The notes under the pieces: generated by a model
What the model was told of the DNA's origin: nothing
The model's database searches: none
Seen by the model: only the letters and a program-made list of their open reading frames with translations
NCBI RefSeq assembly: GCF_001514125.1
Contig: NZ_KQ948556.1
Span: 274,185-338,184 of the forward strand
DNA: 64,000 nt
Origin: Streptomyces longwoodensis
GTDB taxonomy: Bacteria; Actinomycetota; Actinomycetes; Streptomycetales; Streptomycetaceae
Reading direction: 5' to 3'
Shown here: positions 7,245 to 15,918 of the stretch, in pieces
Layout of the letters: each line of letters opens with the position of its first letter
How positions within the stretch are numbered: the first letter of the stretch is position 1
Program-made: the position numbers and the translations under genes

Positions 7245-8614
7245 AGTCACTCGACGTGAAGGTGTGGGGCGTCCGGAAGAGGAACACTAAGAAGTCGTCT
7301 TATGATGTCCGGTGGACTGTTGCCGGGAACGTCTTCTCCGAACAGTTCCGCACCAAGGGTCTTGCGGACCACTACCGGTCGAAGCTTCTCCAGGCCGCGC
7401 ACGCTGGCGAAGAGTTCGACACGGGGGCGGGCCTGCCAGATTCGATGGTCGAGAAGGCGGCCTCGATGACCTGGTACGCCTTCGCCCTCAAGTACTTGGC
7501 CATGAAGTGGCCGCATGCGGCGCCGAACACGCGTAACGGGATCAATGAGTCCCTGACCGCCGTGACGATGGCCCTTCTCGATGAGCGGCCGGGACAGCCG
7601 CCCGAGGACCTGATCAGGAGGGCGCTGCGCAACTGGGCTTTTATCCTACCCGGACCGGACGAGCGCGACTTGCCGCCCGACGTCGCCAACGCCTTGCACT
7701 GGGTGGCCAAGGCATCGCGTCCGCTGTCAGACCTCGGGGACGCTGCGATCGGCAGGGCGGTCCTGGATTCCCTCAGGCTGAAGCTTGATGGGACGGCGGC
7801 CGCTGCGGAAACCGTCCGGCGCAAGCGGCGGACACTCGTCAACGCGCTGCACTATGCGGTCGACCTCGGGGAATTCAAAGAGAACCCGATTGCGAGCATC
7901 CGTTGGAAGAAACCGAAGGTGGTTGGGGAGGTTGACCCTCGGGTGGTCGCCAATCCGGCGCAGGCCCGTTCTTTGCTGACTGCGGTCTCCTACGTCGGTG
8001 GGTACGGCCGGGCGCGTGGCCGCCGGCTCGTCGGGCTGTTCGCCTGCATGTATTACGGCGCCTTGCGCCCGGCTGAGGCAGTCGGCCTCACGAATGCGGA
8101 CCTGAAGCTGCCCGAGACTGGCTGGGGAACACTGCTGCTGAACCGAACGCGCCCCAGCGTCGGGAAGCAGTGGACCGACTCCGGCGAGACCCACGACGAC
8201 CGAGGCCTCAAGAACCGCCCGGCGGAAGAGGTTCGGCTCGTCCCGGTTCCGCCCCAGCTCGTCGCCCTCCTACGGGAGCACCGCGACACGTTCGGCACTG
8301 CGGAGGACGGGCGGCTGTTCACCAATGAGCGTGGGGGAGTGGTCGGTTCCTCGACGTACTACCGCGTGTGGCAGGAGGCTCGTGCGCTGGCGCTTCCGCC
8401 GGCCGCGGTCGCCTCACCGCTCGCCGCCCGACCGTACGACCTTCGGCACTCGGCGCTGTCGACCTGGCTCAACTCCGGGGTGGATCCGACGGAGGTCGCC
8501 GAACGGGCGGGAAATAGCGTTGAGGTCCTGCTGAGCCGTTACGCCAAGTGCATCGATGGGCGGCAAGAGATCGCCAACCGCAAGATTGAAGATCTGCTGC
8601 GCGAGTACGAATGA
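7241..8614 (+). CDS. int: Site-specific tyrosine integrase
   Basis: The 457-residue protein is a phage-type recombinase. An N-terminal arm-binding region is followed by a SAM-like core domain and the catalytic domain, with R276 in GALRPAEA, the box II residues YDLRHS (R402, H403) and the nucleophile Y434 in LLSRYAKC. Box II begins with Y399 where many family members have His, and the later box reads AGNS rather than AGHS; the Tyr variant is frequent among actinobacterial relatives. It should recombine the element with tRNA-Arg(CCG), whose 3' end lies 757 bases downstream. Its base composition is slightly less GC-rich than the chromosome. Confidence 0.93.
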   Translation: MKSLDVKVWGVRKRNTKKSSYDVRWTVAGNVFSEQFRTKGLADHYRSKLLQAAHAGEEFDTGAGLPDSMVEKAASMTWYAFALKYLAMKWPHAAPNTRNGINESLTAVTMALLDERPGQPPEDLIRRALRNWAFILPGPDERDLPPDVANALHWVAKASRPLSDLGDAAIGRAVLDSLRLKLDGTAAAAETVRRKRRTLVNALHYAVDLGEFKENPIASIRWKKPKVVGEVDPRVVANPAQARSLLTAVSYVGGYGRARGRRLVGLFACMYYGALRPAEAVGLTNADLKLPETGWGTLLLNRTRPSVGKQWTDSGETHDDRGLKNRPAEEVRLVPVPPQLVALLREHRDTFGTAEDGRLFTNERGGVVGSSTYYRVWQEARALALPPAAVASPLAARPYDLRHSALSTWLNSGVDPTEVAERAGNSVEVLLSRYAKCIDGRQEIANRKIEDLLREYE

Positions 8615-8632
8615 TCTCGCGCGTAGGCCGTT

Positions 8633-8662
8633 AGCCCTCCAGCCCGCTTAGGCCGGAGGGCT
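8633..8662 (+). terminator. Stem-loop after the integrase gene
   Basis: AGCCCTCC at 8633-8640 pairs with GGAGGGCT at 8655-8662 across a 14-base loop, 18 bases after the integrase stop. There is only a short T run, as is usual in Streptomyces. It probably ends the rep-xis-int transcript. Confidence 0.6.
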
Positions 8663-8810
8663 TCGCCGCGTCTCGGCCGTGTGCTGTCGGCCATTAGTTG
8701 CTGGCTGCACCTGACGGGTCGTATTTCGTCCCGCTGGCGGACGGTCGCCCCAGGAATTGCGTCCGGTTCGCGCTCTACGCCAGGACTGCTGGGCTGGCGA
8801 CCCTCACGGT

Positions 8811-9194
8811 ATGGGCGTCTTACAGGAGAAACCGCGGCGATTAGGCGGCGGGCAAACTCGCTGCCCCCATTGCGGGCTGTTACAGGACCGAGTGGCGACA
8901 CTCGAACAGGACTGGGTGCTACTGGAGCCGGACATGCACCCGCTGGCTCACACAGTCCCGGCGGAGCACCGGTGGATCGAGCTGTCCGATGGCCGCGTGA
9001 CGGTCTACGGGGTGTGTCCGCCGGATCAGTTCCAGCGGTGTCGGATCGAGCACCGCCTAGCCTGCCCGGCGCAGCCGCTGCCCGATCTGTGGCCGTGGCT
9101 GACGAGCCTGCGTGGGGAGAACGCGCGGCAGGCTGAGCGACGAGATGACCCCAAGCCCCCTTCACATCCGGAGGAGTGGCCGGACGCCGGCTGA
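8811..9194 (+). CDS. DUF6083-like zinc-finger protein
   Basis: A 127-residue protein with a CPHCG knuckle near residue 18 and further cysteines in GVCPPDQ, QRC and LACPAQ. The central part has the pattern (VPAEHRW..., then CRIEHRLACPA) of DUF6083 proteins that often accompany Streptomyces integrative elements. It sits between int and the attachment site, a common cargo position. The ATG at 8811 lacks a clear ribosome site, so the start is uncertain; the frame stays open a little further upstream. Function unknown. Confidence 0.55.
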   Translation: MGVLQEKPRRLGGGQTRCPHCGLLQDRVATLEQDWVLLEPDMHPLAHTVPAEHRWIELSDGRVTVYGVCPPDQFQRCRIEHRLACPAQPLPDLWPWLTSLRGENARQAERRDDPKPPSHPEEWPDAG

Positions 9195-9312
9195 GCGGTA
9201 CCTCGGAAACCCAAGGGCTGACCAGGGGCGATGTCCCAAGGTTCCTGTCCACGAATAGTCCACGGACCCTGGCATACGGCCGCTCCGGGCCGCACACGCC
9301 TGCACATACGCG

Positions 9313-9352
9313 AAGACCCCGGCCTCAGCGTTTCCGCTGGTGACGGGGTCTT
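9313..9352 (-). terminator. Stem-loop downstream of tRNA-Arg
   Basis: AAGACCCCG at 9313-9321 pairs with CGGGGTCTT at 9344-9352. On the minus strand it follows the tRNA 3' end by 18 bases and ends in a short T-rich stretch, so it is the likely terminator of the tRNA transcript. Because it lies on the element side of the tRNA it may have been brought in with the element. Confidence 0.55.
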
Positions 9353-9370
9353 TGGGCACCTGATTCAAGG

Positions 9371-9442
9371 TGCCCCCGGCAGGATTCGAACCTGCGCACA
9401 CGGCTCCGGAGGCCGTTGCTCTATCCCCTGAGCTACGGGGGC
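9371..9442 (-). tRNA. tRNA-Arg (anticodon CCG), integration site of the element
   Basis: The reverse strand folds into a full cloverleaf of 72 bases: acceptor GCCCCCG with CGGGGGC, D-stem GCTC/GAGC, anticodon stem ACGGC/GCCGT around the loop CTCCGGA (anticodon CCG, reads CGG), and T-arm GCAGG-TTCGAAT-CCTGC. The discriminator is A and CCA is not encoded. The 3' end faces the integrase, as expected when an element recombines into the tRNA 3' half and restores it. The attachment core should lie in the T-arm and acceptor. Confidence 0.93.
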
Positions 9443-9481
9443 GTGTCGGTGCGGAGCTCGTTGCTCGCGGCGACGGGTAGA

Positions 9482-9509
9482 ACACTACCAGCTCCGCCGG
9501 GGTGGTCAT
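9482..9509 (-). promoter_or_regulatory. Probable promoter of tRNA-Arg
   Basis: On the minus strand ATGACC (9504-9509) and TAGTGT (9482-9487) are 16 bases apart and lie about 40 bases before the tRNA 5' end. TAGTGT is a common Streptomyces minus-10. The 331-base gap 9443-9773 otherwise shows nothing I can name. Confidence 0.4.
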
Positions 9510-9773
9510 GAACCACTTAGCGGGGGAACGGTGCGTCCGCAGGCCCTCGGCCTGCCACTCCTGGGCCGCCCCGGCGAACCGGCGTCCGCGACGCAGCCAA
9601 GACGCCCGTGCCGGGGCCCGGTCAGACGCCGGTGCAGCCCTCAGGGAGACGTCAGCGTCGCCTCCGCAAGTCCCCAGCGCCCGCTCCACCCCCTACGCCC
9701 CCCACACCCCCCTCACAAGCCAGAAGTCCGGAAAACCCGGACGCGGTGGCCGAGGGCGACCTACTCTCGAGGG

Positions 9774-10232
9774 GTGCCAGGCGCGTCGGGGCGGGTTCTC
9801 GTTGTGGACGACAACAAGGTCATCCGCCAGCTGATCAGGGTCAATCTCGAGCTCGAGGGGCTCGAGGTCGTGACCGCGGCCGATGGTGCCGAATGTCTGG
9901 AAGTCGTTCATCAGGTCCGGCCCGACCTCGTCACCCTCGACGTCGTCATGCCCCGGCTCGACGGGCTCAGCACCGCCGCCCGGCTCCGTGCCGACCCCCT
10001 GACCCGTGACCTTCCCCTCGCCATCGTCAGCGCCTGTACCCAGTACGAGCTCGAAGCCGGTCTCGAAGTCGGCGTCGACGCCTTCCTCGCCAAGCCCTTC
10101 GAGCCCGCCGAGCTCGTCTCCCTCGTCCGTCGGTTGTTGGAGCGCCCGCCCGGGGAGGGCGGTAGCGCCACCGGTTCCGACACCGATGCCGCCCCGGCAT
10201 CCAGCTCCACCCCCAGTCAAGCCGGCAGCTAG
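9774..10232 (+). CDS. Single-domain response regulator
   Basis: The 152-residue protein is a CheY-like receiver: acidic pair D12-D13 in VLVVDDN, phosphate acceptor D56 in TLDVVMPRLDG, S86 in SAC and K107 in AKPFEP. After about residue 122 there is only a Ser/Thr/Gly tail, so no DNA-binding output domain exists. It probably signals through a protein partner. No histidine kinase gene is adjacent. The start is GTG at 9774; the longer open frame upstream lacks homologous-looking sequence. It is the first chromosomal gene beyond the tRNA. Confidence 0.8.
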   Translation: MPGASGRVLVVDDNKVIRQLIRVNLELEGLEVVTAADGAECLEVVHQVRPDLVTLDVVMPRLDGLSTAARLRADPLTRDLPLAIVSACTQYELEAGLEVGVDAFLAKPFEPAELVSLVRRLLERPPGEGGSATGSDTDAAPASSSTPSQAGS

Positions 10233-10353
10233 GTCCGCCCGGCTCCGTCGTGCTCCACTCTCCGTGCGCCCTCCGCACCCCCTCGTCCCACATCCCGGGA
10301 CCCCCCTCAAACCGGCTCGCCTCCCCACCCCCCTCCTCCCCTACGCTTGTCCC

Positions 10354-11469
10354 GTGACCCCCGTCGAGCTCTCCCGCACCGTGCTGCACGCCGTCCGGCG
10401 TGCCGTCGACGCCGGGGACCTCGCCGTGGATCTGCACGGGCTCCCCGACCTCCCGCGGCGCGTCTCCGTCGCTCCGCCCGGGCCCGGCGGTCACGGCGAC
10501 TACGCCACCAACGTCGCCCTCCAGCTCGCCCGGCCCGCCGGGCAGCCCCCGCTGCGCGTCGCCGAGGTGCTCCGCCCCCACCTCGTCCACGCCGCCGGCA
10601 TCCGCGACGTCGAGATCACCGGCCCCGGCTTCCTCAACATCCGGCTCGACCGCGGCACCGGCTCCGGCCTCGTGCAGCGCGTGCTGACCGAAGGGCCGCA
10701 GTACGGGTACTCCGACCTCCTCGCCGGGCGCGTCTTCGTCCTCCGCGTCCCCTACGACGTACGCGCCGAAGTCCTCGCCGACTCCCTCTCCCGCATCGTC
10801 GCCTCACAGGGCGGCCGGGTCGAGGTCCAGCACGAGGAGTCCGTGACTTCATCGACTTCATCACCGCAGGCACGGCCGCTGTCCGTCGCCGACGGGACCC
10901 TGGTCCTCCGTCCCCTCCCCGCCCCCGAGGACCCCACCCCCCTCGGCCTCGACGCCGCCCGCTGGGCCCTGTTGCACCCCGCCCCCCACGACCGGCCCCG
11001 CATCAGCGCCGACCACCTCGTGCAGCGCGAGAGCAACTCCCTCTTCCGCGTCCGGTACGCCTACGCCCGCACCCGCGCCGTCCACCGCAACGCCGCCGAC
11101 CTCGGCTTCGCGCCCCAGCCCGAGCGCTCGCCCCAGTCGACTGCTGACGCCGACGCGCCCGCGAACGCCGACCTCGACACCCTCCCCGAGACCCCTCTCC
11201 TCCGCCTCCTCGCCGACCACCCCCGCCTCCTCTCCTCCGTGGTCCCCGTGGACGCGACCCGTCCCGACCCCGGCACCCCCTCCCGCCTCACCCGGCACCT
11301 GGTCACCCTCGCCGACGCCGTGATCCCCTTCCTGCCCACCGTCCTGCCCCGCGGGGCCGAGAAACCCTCGGCCGCCCACCGTGCCCGGCTCGCGCTCGCC
11401 GACGCCGTCGGGGCGGTGCTGGCCGGTGGCCTGTCCCTGCTCGGCATCGACGCCCCCGACCACCTCTGA
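10354..11469 (+). CDS. nrtL: NrtL, ArgRS-related anticodon-binding protein without catalytic core
   Basis: The 371-residue protein starts with an arginyl-tRNA synthetase N-terminal (Add-1) domain, seen in DYATNVALQLA and ITGPGFLNIRL, and ends with a DALR anticodon-binding domain containing NSLFRVRYAYARTRAVHRNAA. The synthetase core between them is reduced to about 120 residues with no HIGH or KMSKS signature. Real ArgRS is about 580 residues, so this cannot charge tRNA by the usual mechanism. It lies just before lysA, mirroring the argS-lysA pairing of other actinobacteria. It may bind tRNA or report its state; the function is unknown. Confidence 0.8.
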   Translation: MTPVELSRTVLHAVRRAVDAGDLAVDLHGLPDLPRRVSVAPPGPGGHGDYATNVALQLARPAGQPPLRVAEVLRPHLVHAAGIRDVEITGPGFLNIRLDRGTGSGLVQRVLTEGPQYGYSDLLAGRVFVLRVPYDVRAEVLADSLSRIVASQGGRVEVQHEESVTSSTSSPQARPLSVADGTLVLRPLPAPEDPTPLGLDAARWALLHPAPHDRPRISADHLVQRESNSLFRVRYAYARTRAVHRNAADLGFAPQPERSPQSTADADAPANADLDTLPETPLLRLLADHPRLLSSVVPVDATRPDPGTPSRLTRHLVTLADAVIPFLPTVLPRGAEKPSAAHRARLALADAVGAVLAGGLSLLGIDAPDHL

Positions 11470-11550
11470 GCCATGCGAACGGGAACAGCCACCCAGGTCA
11501 CCGACGCCACCAGGACCCACCCGGCCGACCACGCCGACCCGGTCATCCCG

Positions 11551-11598
11551 GCCCCGGCCCACGGGACCGCCCCGGCTCCGGCCCACGGAACCGCCCCG
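11551..11598. repeat. Two tandem 24-base repeats before lysA
   Basis: Two near-identical 24-base units (11551-11574 and 11575-11598), each containing CCGGCCCACGG and ACCGCCCCG, fill part of the nrtL-lysA gap. They differ at two positions. They may reflect slippage or a spacer; no hairpin dominates. Confidence 0.6.
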
Positions 11599-11645
11599 GC
11601 CCCCGCCCCGCCCCGCCAGAGCACACAGAGAGCCCCTCACCCGTC

Positions 11646-13037
11646 ATGAGCCGTTCCGCACACCCCGCCGGGCCCCGTCACGCCGACGTCCTCCCCGAGG
11701 GGCACTACGCCGCGCCGCCCGCCGACCTCAACCTCCTCGACCCCAAGGTGTGGTCGCAGACCGTCCGCCGGGACGAGGACGGTGTCCTCACCGTCGGCGG
11801 GATCCCCGCCACCCGGCTCGCGGAGGAGTTCGGCACGCCGGCGTACGTCCTCGACGAGGACGACTTCCGGGCCCGCGCCCGCGCCTGGCGCACCGCCTTC
11901 GGGTCCGGTGCCGACGTCTTCTACGCCGGCAAGGCGTTCCTGTCCCGGGCCGTCGTGCGGTGGCTGCACGAGGAGGGGCTGAACCTCGACGTCTGCTCCG
12001 GCGGAGAGCTGGCCACCGCCCTGTCCGCCGGGATGCCCGCCGAGCGGATCGCCTTCCACGGCAACAACAAGTCGCCCGAGGAGATCCGCCGGGCCGTCGC
12101 CGCCGGTGTTGGGCGGATCGTCCTCGACTCCTTCCAGGAGATCGTGCGGGTCGCCCACATCGCGCAGGAGCTGGGCACCCGGCAGCGGGTGCAGATCCGG
12201 GTCACCGTCGGCGTCGAGGCGCACACCCACGAGTTCATCGCCACCGCGCACGAGGACCAGAAGTTCGGCATCCCGCTGGCCGGCGGGCAGGCCGCCGAGG
12301 CCGTCCGGCGGGCGCTGAAGCTCGACGGGCTGGAGCTGATCGGGCTGCACTCGCACATCGGGTCGCAGATCTTCGACATGTCCGGCTTCGAGGTCGCCGC
12401 GCACCGCGTGGTCGGGCTGCTGAAGGACATCCGCGACGAGCACGGCGTCGAACTGCCCGAGATCGACCTGGGCGGCGGGCTCGGCATCGCCTACACCAGC
12501 GGCGACGACCCGCGCGAGCCGCACGAGATCGCCAAGGCGCTCACCGAGATCGTCGGCCGCGAGTGCGAGGCCGCCCGGCTGACGACCCCGCGGATCTCCG
12601 TCGAGCCGGGGCGGGCCATCGTCGGGCCGACCGCCTTCACGCTGTACGAGGTCGGCACCGTCAAGCCGCTGGAGGGGCTGCGCACCTACGTCTCCGTCGA
12701 CGGCGGCATGTCCGACAACATCCGCACGGCGCTCTACGACGCCGAGTACAGCGTCGCCCTGGTGTCGCGGACCAGCGAGGCCGAGCCGATGCTCAGCCGG
12801 GTCGTCGGCAAGCACTGCGAGAGCGGCGACATCGTCGTGCGGGACACGTTCCTGCCCGCCGACCTGGCACCGGGTGACCTCATCGCCGTACCGGCGACGG
12901 GGGCGTACTGCCGTTCCATGGCGAGCAACTACAACCACGTGCTGCGGCCGCCCGTCGTCGCCGTGCGCGACGGCGAGGCGCGTGTCATCGTCCGGCGGGA
13001 GACCGAGGAGGACCTGCTGCGCCTCGACGTCGGCTGA
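11646..13037 (+). CDS. lysA: Diaminopimelate decarboxylase
   Basis: The 463-residue PLP enzyme converts meso-diaminopimelate to lysine and CO2, the last step of lysine synthesis. It has the fold III alanine-racemase barrel with PLP lysine K96 in FYAGKAF, the HSHIGSQ motif, the phosphate-binding IDLGGGLGI loop, EPGRAIVGP, and the substrate motif CESGD near the C-terminus. Length is normal for the family. It starts the aspartate-family run lysA-hom-thrC-thrB, where hom and thrC draw on the same aspartate semialdehyde branch point. Confidence 0.96.
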   Translation: MSRSAHPAGPRHADVLPEGHYAAPPADLNLLDPKVWSQTVRRDEDGVLTVGGIPATRLAEEFGTPAYVLDEDDFRARARAWRTAFGSGADVFYAGKAFLSRAVVRWLHEEGLNLDVCSGGELATALSAGMPAERIAFHGNNKSPEEIRRAVAAGVGRIVLDSFQEIVRVAHIAQELGTRQRVQIRVTVGVEAHTHEFIATAHEDQKFGIPLAGGQAAEAVRRALKLDGLELIGLHSHIGSQIFDMSGFEVAAHRVVGLLKDIRDEHGVELPEIDLGGGLGIAYTSGDDPREPHEIAKALTEIVGRECEAARLTTPRISVEPGRAIVGPTAFTLYEVGTVKPLEGLRTYVSVDGGMSDNIRTALYDAEYSVALVSRTSEAEPMLSRVVGKHCESGDIVVRDTFLPADLAPGDLIAVPATGAYCRSMASNYNHVLRPPVVAVRDGEARVIVRRETEEDLLRLDVG

Positions 13038-13214
13038 TCCCGAGGGCCCCGAGAACAGAGGGGGCGCGAGGGCTGCGGGGCGCGGCTGGAAGATCTCCTG
13101 TCCGCCGCCCGGCGAAAATGAAATAGATGTCTCACGATCCGGACCAAGGGCAGGAACTCCGGTCCGGTGAGTGAGACTGGACCCACCGTAGACGGTAAGA
13201 GGAAACGAGGTCGG

Positions 13215-14516
13215 ATGATGCGTACGCGTCCGCTGAAGGTGGCGCTGCTGGGCTGTGGAGTGGTCGGCTCAGAGGTGGCGCGCATCATGACGACGCACGC
13301 CGACGACCTCGCCGCGCGCATCGGGGCCCCCGTGGAGCTGGCCGGCGTGGCCGTCCGGCGGCCCGACCGGGTGCGTGCGGGCATCGACCCCGCCCTGGTC
13401 ACCACCGACGCGACCGCCCTCGTCAAACGCGGCGACATCGACGTGGTCGTCGAGGTCATCGGCGGCATCGAGCCGGCCCGCTCGCTCATCACCGCCGCCT
13501 TCGAGCACGGCGCCTCCGTGGTGTCCGCCAACAAGGCGCTGCTCGCCCAGGACGGCGCCGCCCTGCACGCCGCCGCCGAGGAGCACGGCCGCGACCTCTA
13601 CTACGAGGCCGCCGTCGCCGGTGCCATCCCGCTGATCCGCCCGCTGCGCGAGTCCCTCGCCGGCGACAAGATCAACCGGGTGATGGGCATCGTCAACGGC
13701 ACGACCAACTTCATCCTCGACAAGATGGACTCCACCGGCGCCGGCTACCAGGAGGCGCTCGACGAGGCCACCGCGCTCGGGTACGCCGAGGCCGACCCGA
13801 CCGCCGACGTCGAGGGCTTCGACGCCGCCGCGAAGGCCGCCATCCTCGCCGGGATCGCCTTCCACACGCGCGTGCGCCTCGACGACGTGCACCGCGAGGG
13901 CATGACCGAGGTCACCGCCGCGGACTTCGCCTCCGCCAAGGCGATGGGCTGCACCATCAAGCTGCTCGCGATCTGCGAGCGGGCCGAGGACGGCGCCTCC
14001 GTCACCGCGCGCGTGCACCCCGCGATGATCCCGCTGACCCATCCGCTCGCCTCCGTGCGCGGCGCGTACAACGCCGTGTTCGTCGAGTCGGACGCCGCCG
14101 GTCAGCTGATGTTCTACGGCCCGGGCGCCGGCGGTGCGCCGACCGCCTCGGCCGTGCTCGGCGACCTGGTCGCCGTCTGCCGCAACCGGCTCGACGGGTC
14201 CACCGGGCCCGGCGAGTCGGCGTACGCCGCGCTGCCCGTCTCGCCGATGGGCGAGGTCGTCACGCGGTACCACATCAGCCTCGACGTGGCGGACAAGCCG
14301 GGCGTGCTCGCCCAGGTCGCGACCGTCTTCGCCGAGCACGGAGTGTCCATCGACACGGTGCGGCAGCAAGGGCGGCCGGACTCCGACGGCGAGGCCTCCC
14401 TCGTCGTCGTCACCCACCGGGCCTCCGACGCCGCCCTCGGTGGGACCGTCGAGGCGCTGCGCAAGCTCGACACCGTGCGGGGCGTCGCCAGCATCATGCG
14501 GGTTGAAGGAGAGTAA
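13215..14516 (+). CDS. hom: Homoserine dehydrogenase
   Basis: The 433-residue enzyme reduces aspartate semialdehyde to homoserine. It has an N-terminal NAD(P) fold (VALLGCGVVGSEVA), SANKALLA, the catalytic region IVNGTTNFIL and EADPTADVEGFDAAAKAAILA, and a C-terminal ACT domain from about residue 350 (HISLDVADKPGVLAQVATVF), which in relatives gives feedback control by threonine. I chose ATG 13215, with ACGAGG five bases upstream; an upstream GTG at 13167 keeps the frame but adds a non-conserved basic segment. thrC follows after 6 bases. Confidence 0.95.
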   Translation: MMRTRPLKVALLGCGVVGSEVARIMTTHADDLAARIGAPVELAGVAVRRPDRVRAGIDPALVTTDATALVKRGDIDVVVEVIGGIEPARSLITAAFEHGASVVSANKALLAQDGAALHAAAEEHGRDLYYEAAVAGAIPLIRPLRESLAGDKINRVMGIVNGTTNFILDKMDSTGAGYQEALDEATALGYAEADPTADVEGFDAAAKAAILAGIAFHTRVRLDDVHREGMTEVTAADFASAKAMGCTIKLLAICERAEDGASVTARVHPAMIPLTHPLASVRGAYNAVFVESDAAGQLMFYGPGAGGAPTASAVLGDLVAVCRNRLDGSTGPGESAYAALPVSPMGEVVTRYHISLDVADKPGVLAQVATVFAEHGVSIDTVRQQGRPDSDGEASLVVVTHRASDAALGGTVEALRKLDTVRGVASIMRVEGE

Positions 14517-14522
14517 CCAGCA

Positions 14523-15581
14523 ATGACCCACCAGTGGCGCGGAATCATCGAGGAGTACCGGGACCGGCTGCCGGTATCGGACACCACGCCGGTCGTGACG
14601 CTCCGCGAGGGCGGTACGCCGCTCGTGCCCGCGCAGGTGCTCTCCGAGCGCACCGGCTGCGAGGTGCACCTCAAGGTCGAGGGCGCGAACCCGACCGGGT
14701 CCTTCAAGGACCGGGGCATGACCATGGCCATCTCGCGGGCCAAGGAGGAGGGCGCGAAGGCGGTGATCTGCGCGTCCACCGGCAACACCTCCGCGAGCGC
14801 CGCCGCCTACGCCGTACGCGCCGGCATGGTGTCCGCCGTGCTGGTGCCGCAGGGCAAGATCGCGCTCGGCAAGATGGGCCAGGCCCTCGTGCACGGCGCC
14901 AAGATCCTCCAGGTCGACGGCAACTTCGACGACTGCCTGACCCTCGCCCGCTCGCTCAGCGACAACTACCCCGTGGCGCTGGTCAATTCGGTCAACCCGG
15001 TGCGCATCGAGGGCCAGAAGACCGCCGCCTTCGAGATCGTGGACATGCTCGGGGACGCCCCCGACATCCACGTCCTGCCGGTCGGCAACGCGGGCAACAT
15101 CACCGCGTACTGGAAGGGCTACCAGGAGTACGCCGCCGACGGCGTCGCCGCCCGCAAGCCCCGGATGTGGGGCTTCCAGGCGTCCGGCAGCGCCCCGATC
15201 GTGCGCGGCGAGGTCGTGAAGGACCCGTCGACCATCGCCACCGCGATCCGCATCGGCAACCCGGCGTCGTGGAAGTTCGCCCTCGCCGCGCGCGACGAGT
15301 CCGGCGGCCTCATCGACGAGGTGACGGACCGTGAGATCCTGCGCGCCTACCGGCTGTTGGCCGCGCAGGAGGGCGTCTTCGTCGAGCCCGCCTCGGCCGC
15401 CTCGGTGGCCGGTCTGCTCAAGGCGGCCGAGCAGGGCAAGGTCGACCCGGGCCAGCGGATCGTGTGCACCGTCACCGGCAACGGACTGAAGGACCCCGAC
15501 TGGGCCGTCGCCGGCGCCCCGCAGCCGGTCACCGTCCCGGTCGACGCGGCCACCGCGGCGGAGCGCCTCGGGCTCGCGTAG
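14523..15581 (+). CDS. thrC: Threonine synthase
   Basis: The 352-residue PLP enzyme turns O-phosphohomoserine into threonine. The PLP lysine is K62 in NPTGSFKDRGM, and the phosphate-binding glycine loop is LPVGNAGNI. GAAGGAGA precedes the ATG. It is cotranscribed with hom (6-base gap), but thrB follows after 337 bases with a terminator between, so the threonine genes are split into two units. Length and motifs fit the short actinobacterial class. Confidence 0.96.
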   Translation: MTHQWRGIIEEYRDRLPVSDTTPVVTLREGGTPLVPAQVLSERTGCEVHLKVEGANPTGSFKDRGMTMAISRAKEEGAKAVICASTGNTSASAAAYAVRAGMVSAVLVPQGKIALGKMGQALVHGAKILQVDGNFDDCLTLARSLSDNYPVALVNSVNPVRIEGQKTAAFEIVDMLGDAPDIHVLPVGNAGNITAYWKGYQEYAADGVAARKPRMWGFQASGSAPIVRGEVVKDPSTIATAIRIGNPASWKFALAARDESGGLIDEVTDREILRAYRLLAAQEGVFVEPASAASVAGLLKAAEQGKVDPGQRIVCTVTGNGLKDPDWAVAGAPQPVTVPVDAATAAERLGLA

Positions 15582-15594
15582 CACCCGCGCAGGT

Positions 15595-15627
15595 CCCGCC
15601 CGCCCGGGCCACACCCGGGCGGGCGGC
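15595..15627 (+). terminator. Terminator after thrC
   Basis: CCCGCCCGCCCGGG (15595-15608) pairs with CCCGGGCGGGCGG (15614-15626) over a 5-base loop, 14 bases after the thrC stop. It probably ends the hom-thrC transcript. The rest of the 337-base gap to thrB contains the short repeats at 15867-15887. Confidence 0.65.
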
Positions 15628-15866
15628 ACCGGACGCGTCAACCGCGCCCGACGGGGAACGTTCCCCTGTGCCGGGGCACGGAGAACTTGCGACACGCATC
15701 GTGCGCCTCCTGTGCGCCCTATGTCGCCGCAGAACCTTCCTTCGATAGGCTGTAGCGAACCCGCCCGCCGCATATGCCCCGCTCGCATGTGCCGCAGCGC
15801 AGCTGTTCCCGGACAGCGCCGCTCCGGCGGCCCAGGGTCTTCGTACGTCATCGAATGTCCAGCGAA

Positions 15867-15887
15867 GTCATTCGACTGTCATTCGAC
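15867..15887 (+). repeat. Direct repeats in the thrB leader
   Basis: GTCATTCGAC occurs at 15867-15876 and again at 15878-15887, an 11-base period, about 15 bases before the thrB ribosome site. A related inverted copy, CATCGAATGTC, lies at 15849-15860. The cluster is a possible protein-binding or leader element; no factor is known to me. Confidence 0.45.
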
Positions 15888-15918
15888 AGTTCCGCAGCTC
15901 AAGGAGAGTCAACGAGCG

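Larger units (their letters stand above)
1..9371. mobile_element. Integrated pSAM2-type conjugative element (AICE), right-hand part
   Basis: The stretch holds the whole replication, transfer and integration set of an actinomycete integrative and conjugative element: regulatory cargo, SCO3933-like protein, FtsK/TraB translocase, DUF2637 and Spd-like small proteins, HUH replication initiator, excisionase, tyrosine integrase and a DUF6083-like gene. All genes read rightwards and many overlap by ATGA or GTGA. The element ends at the 3' end of tRNA-Arg(CCG), the usual target type for this class. No second copy of the tRNA 3' end is visible in the window, so the left attachment site lies before base 1. 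The right boundary is inferred from the tRNA, not from a seen direct repeat. Confidence 0.88.

Noticed and set aside
13269..15851. Long minus-strand frame opposite hom and thrC
   Set aside because: Low-complexity Gly/Val/Asp/His composition typical of shadow frames; both plus-strand genes are certain.
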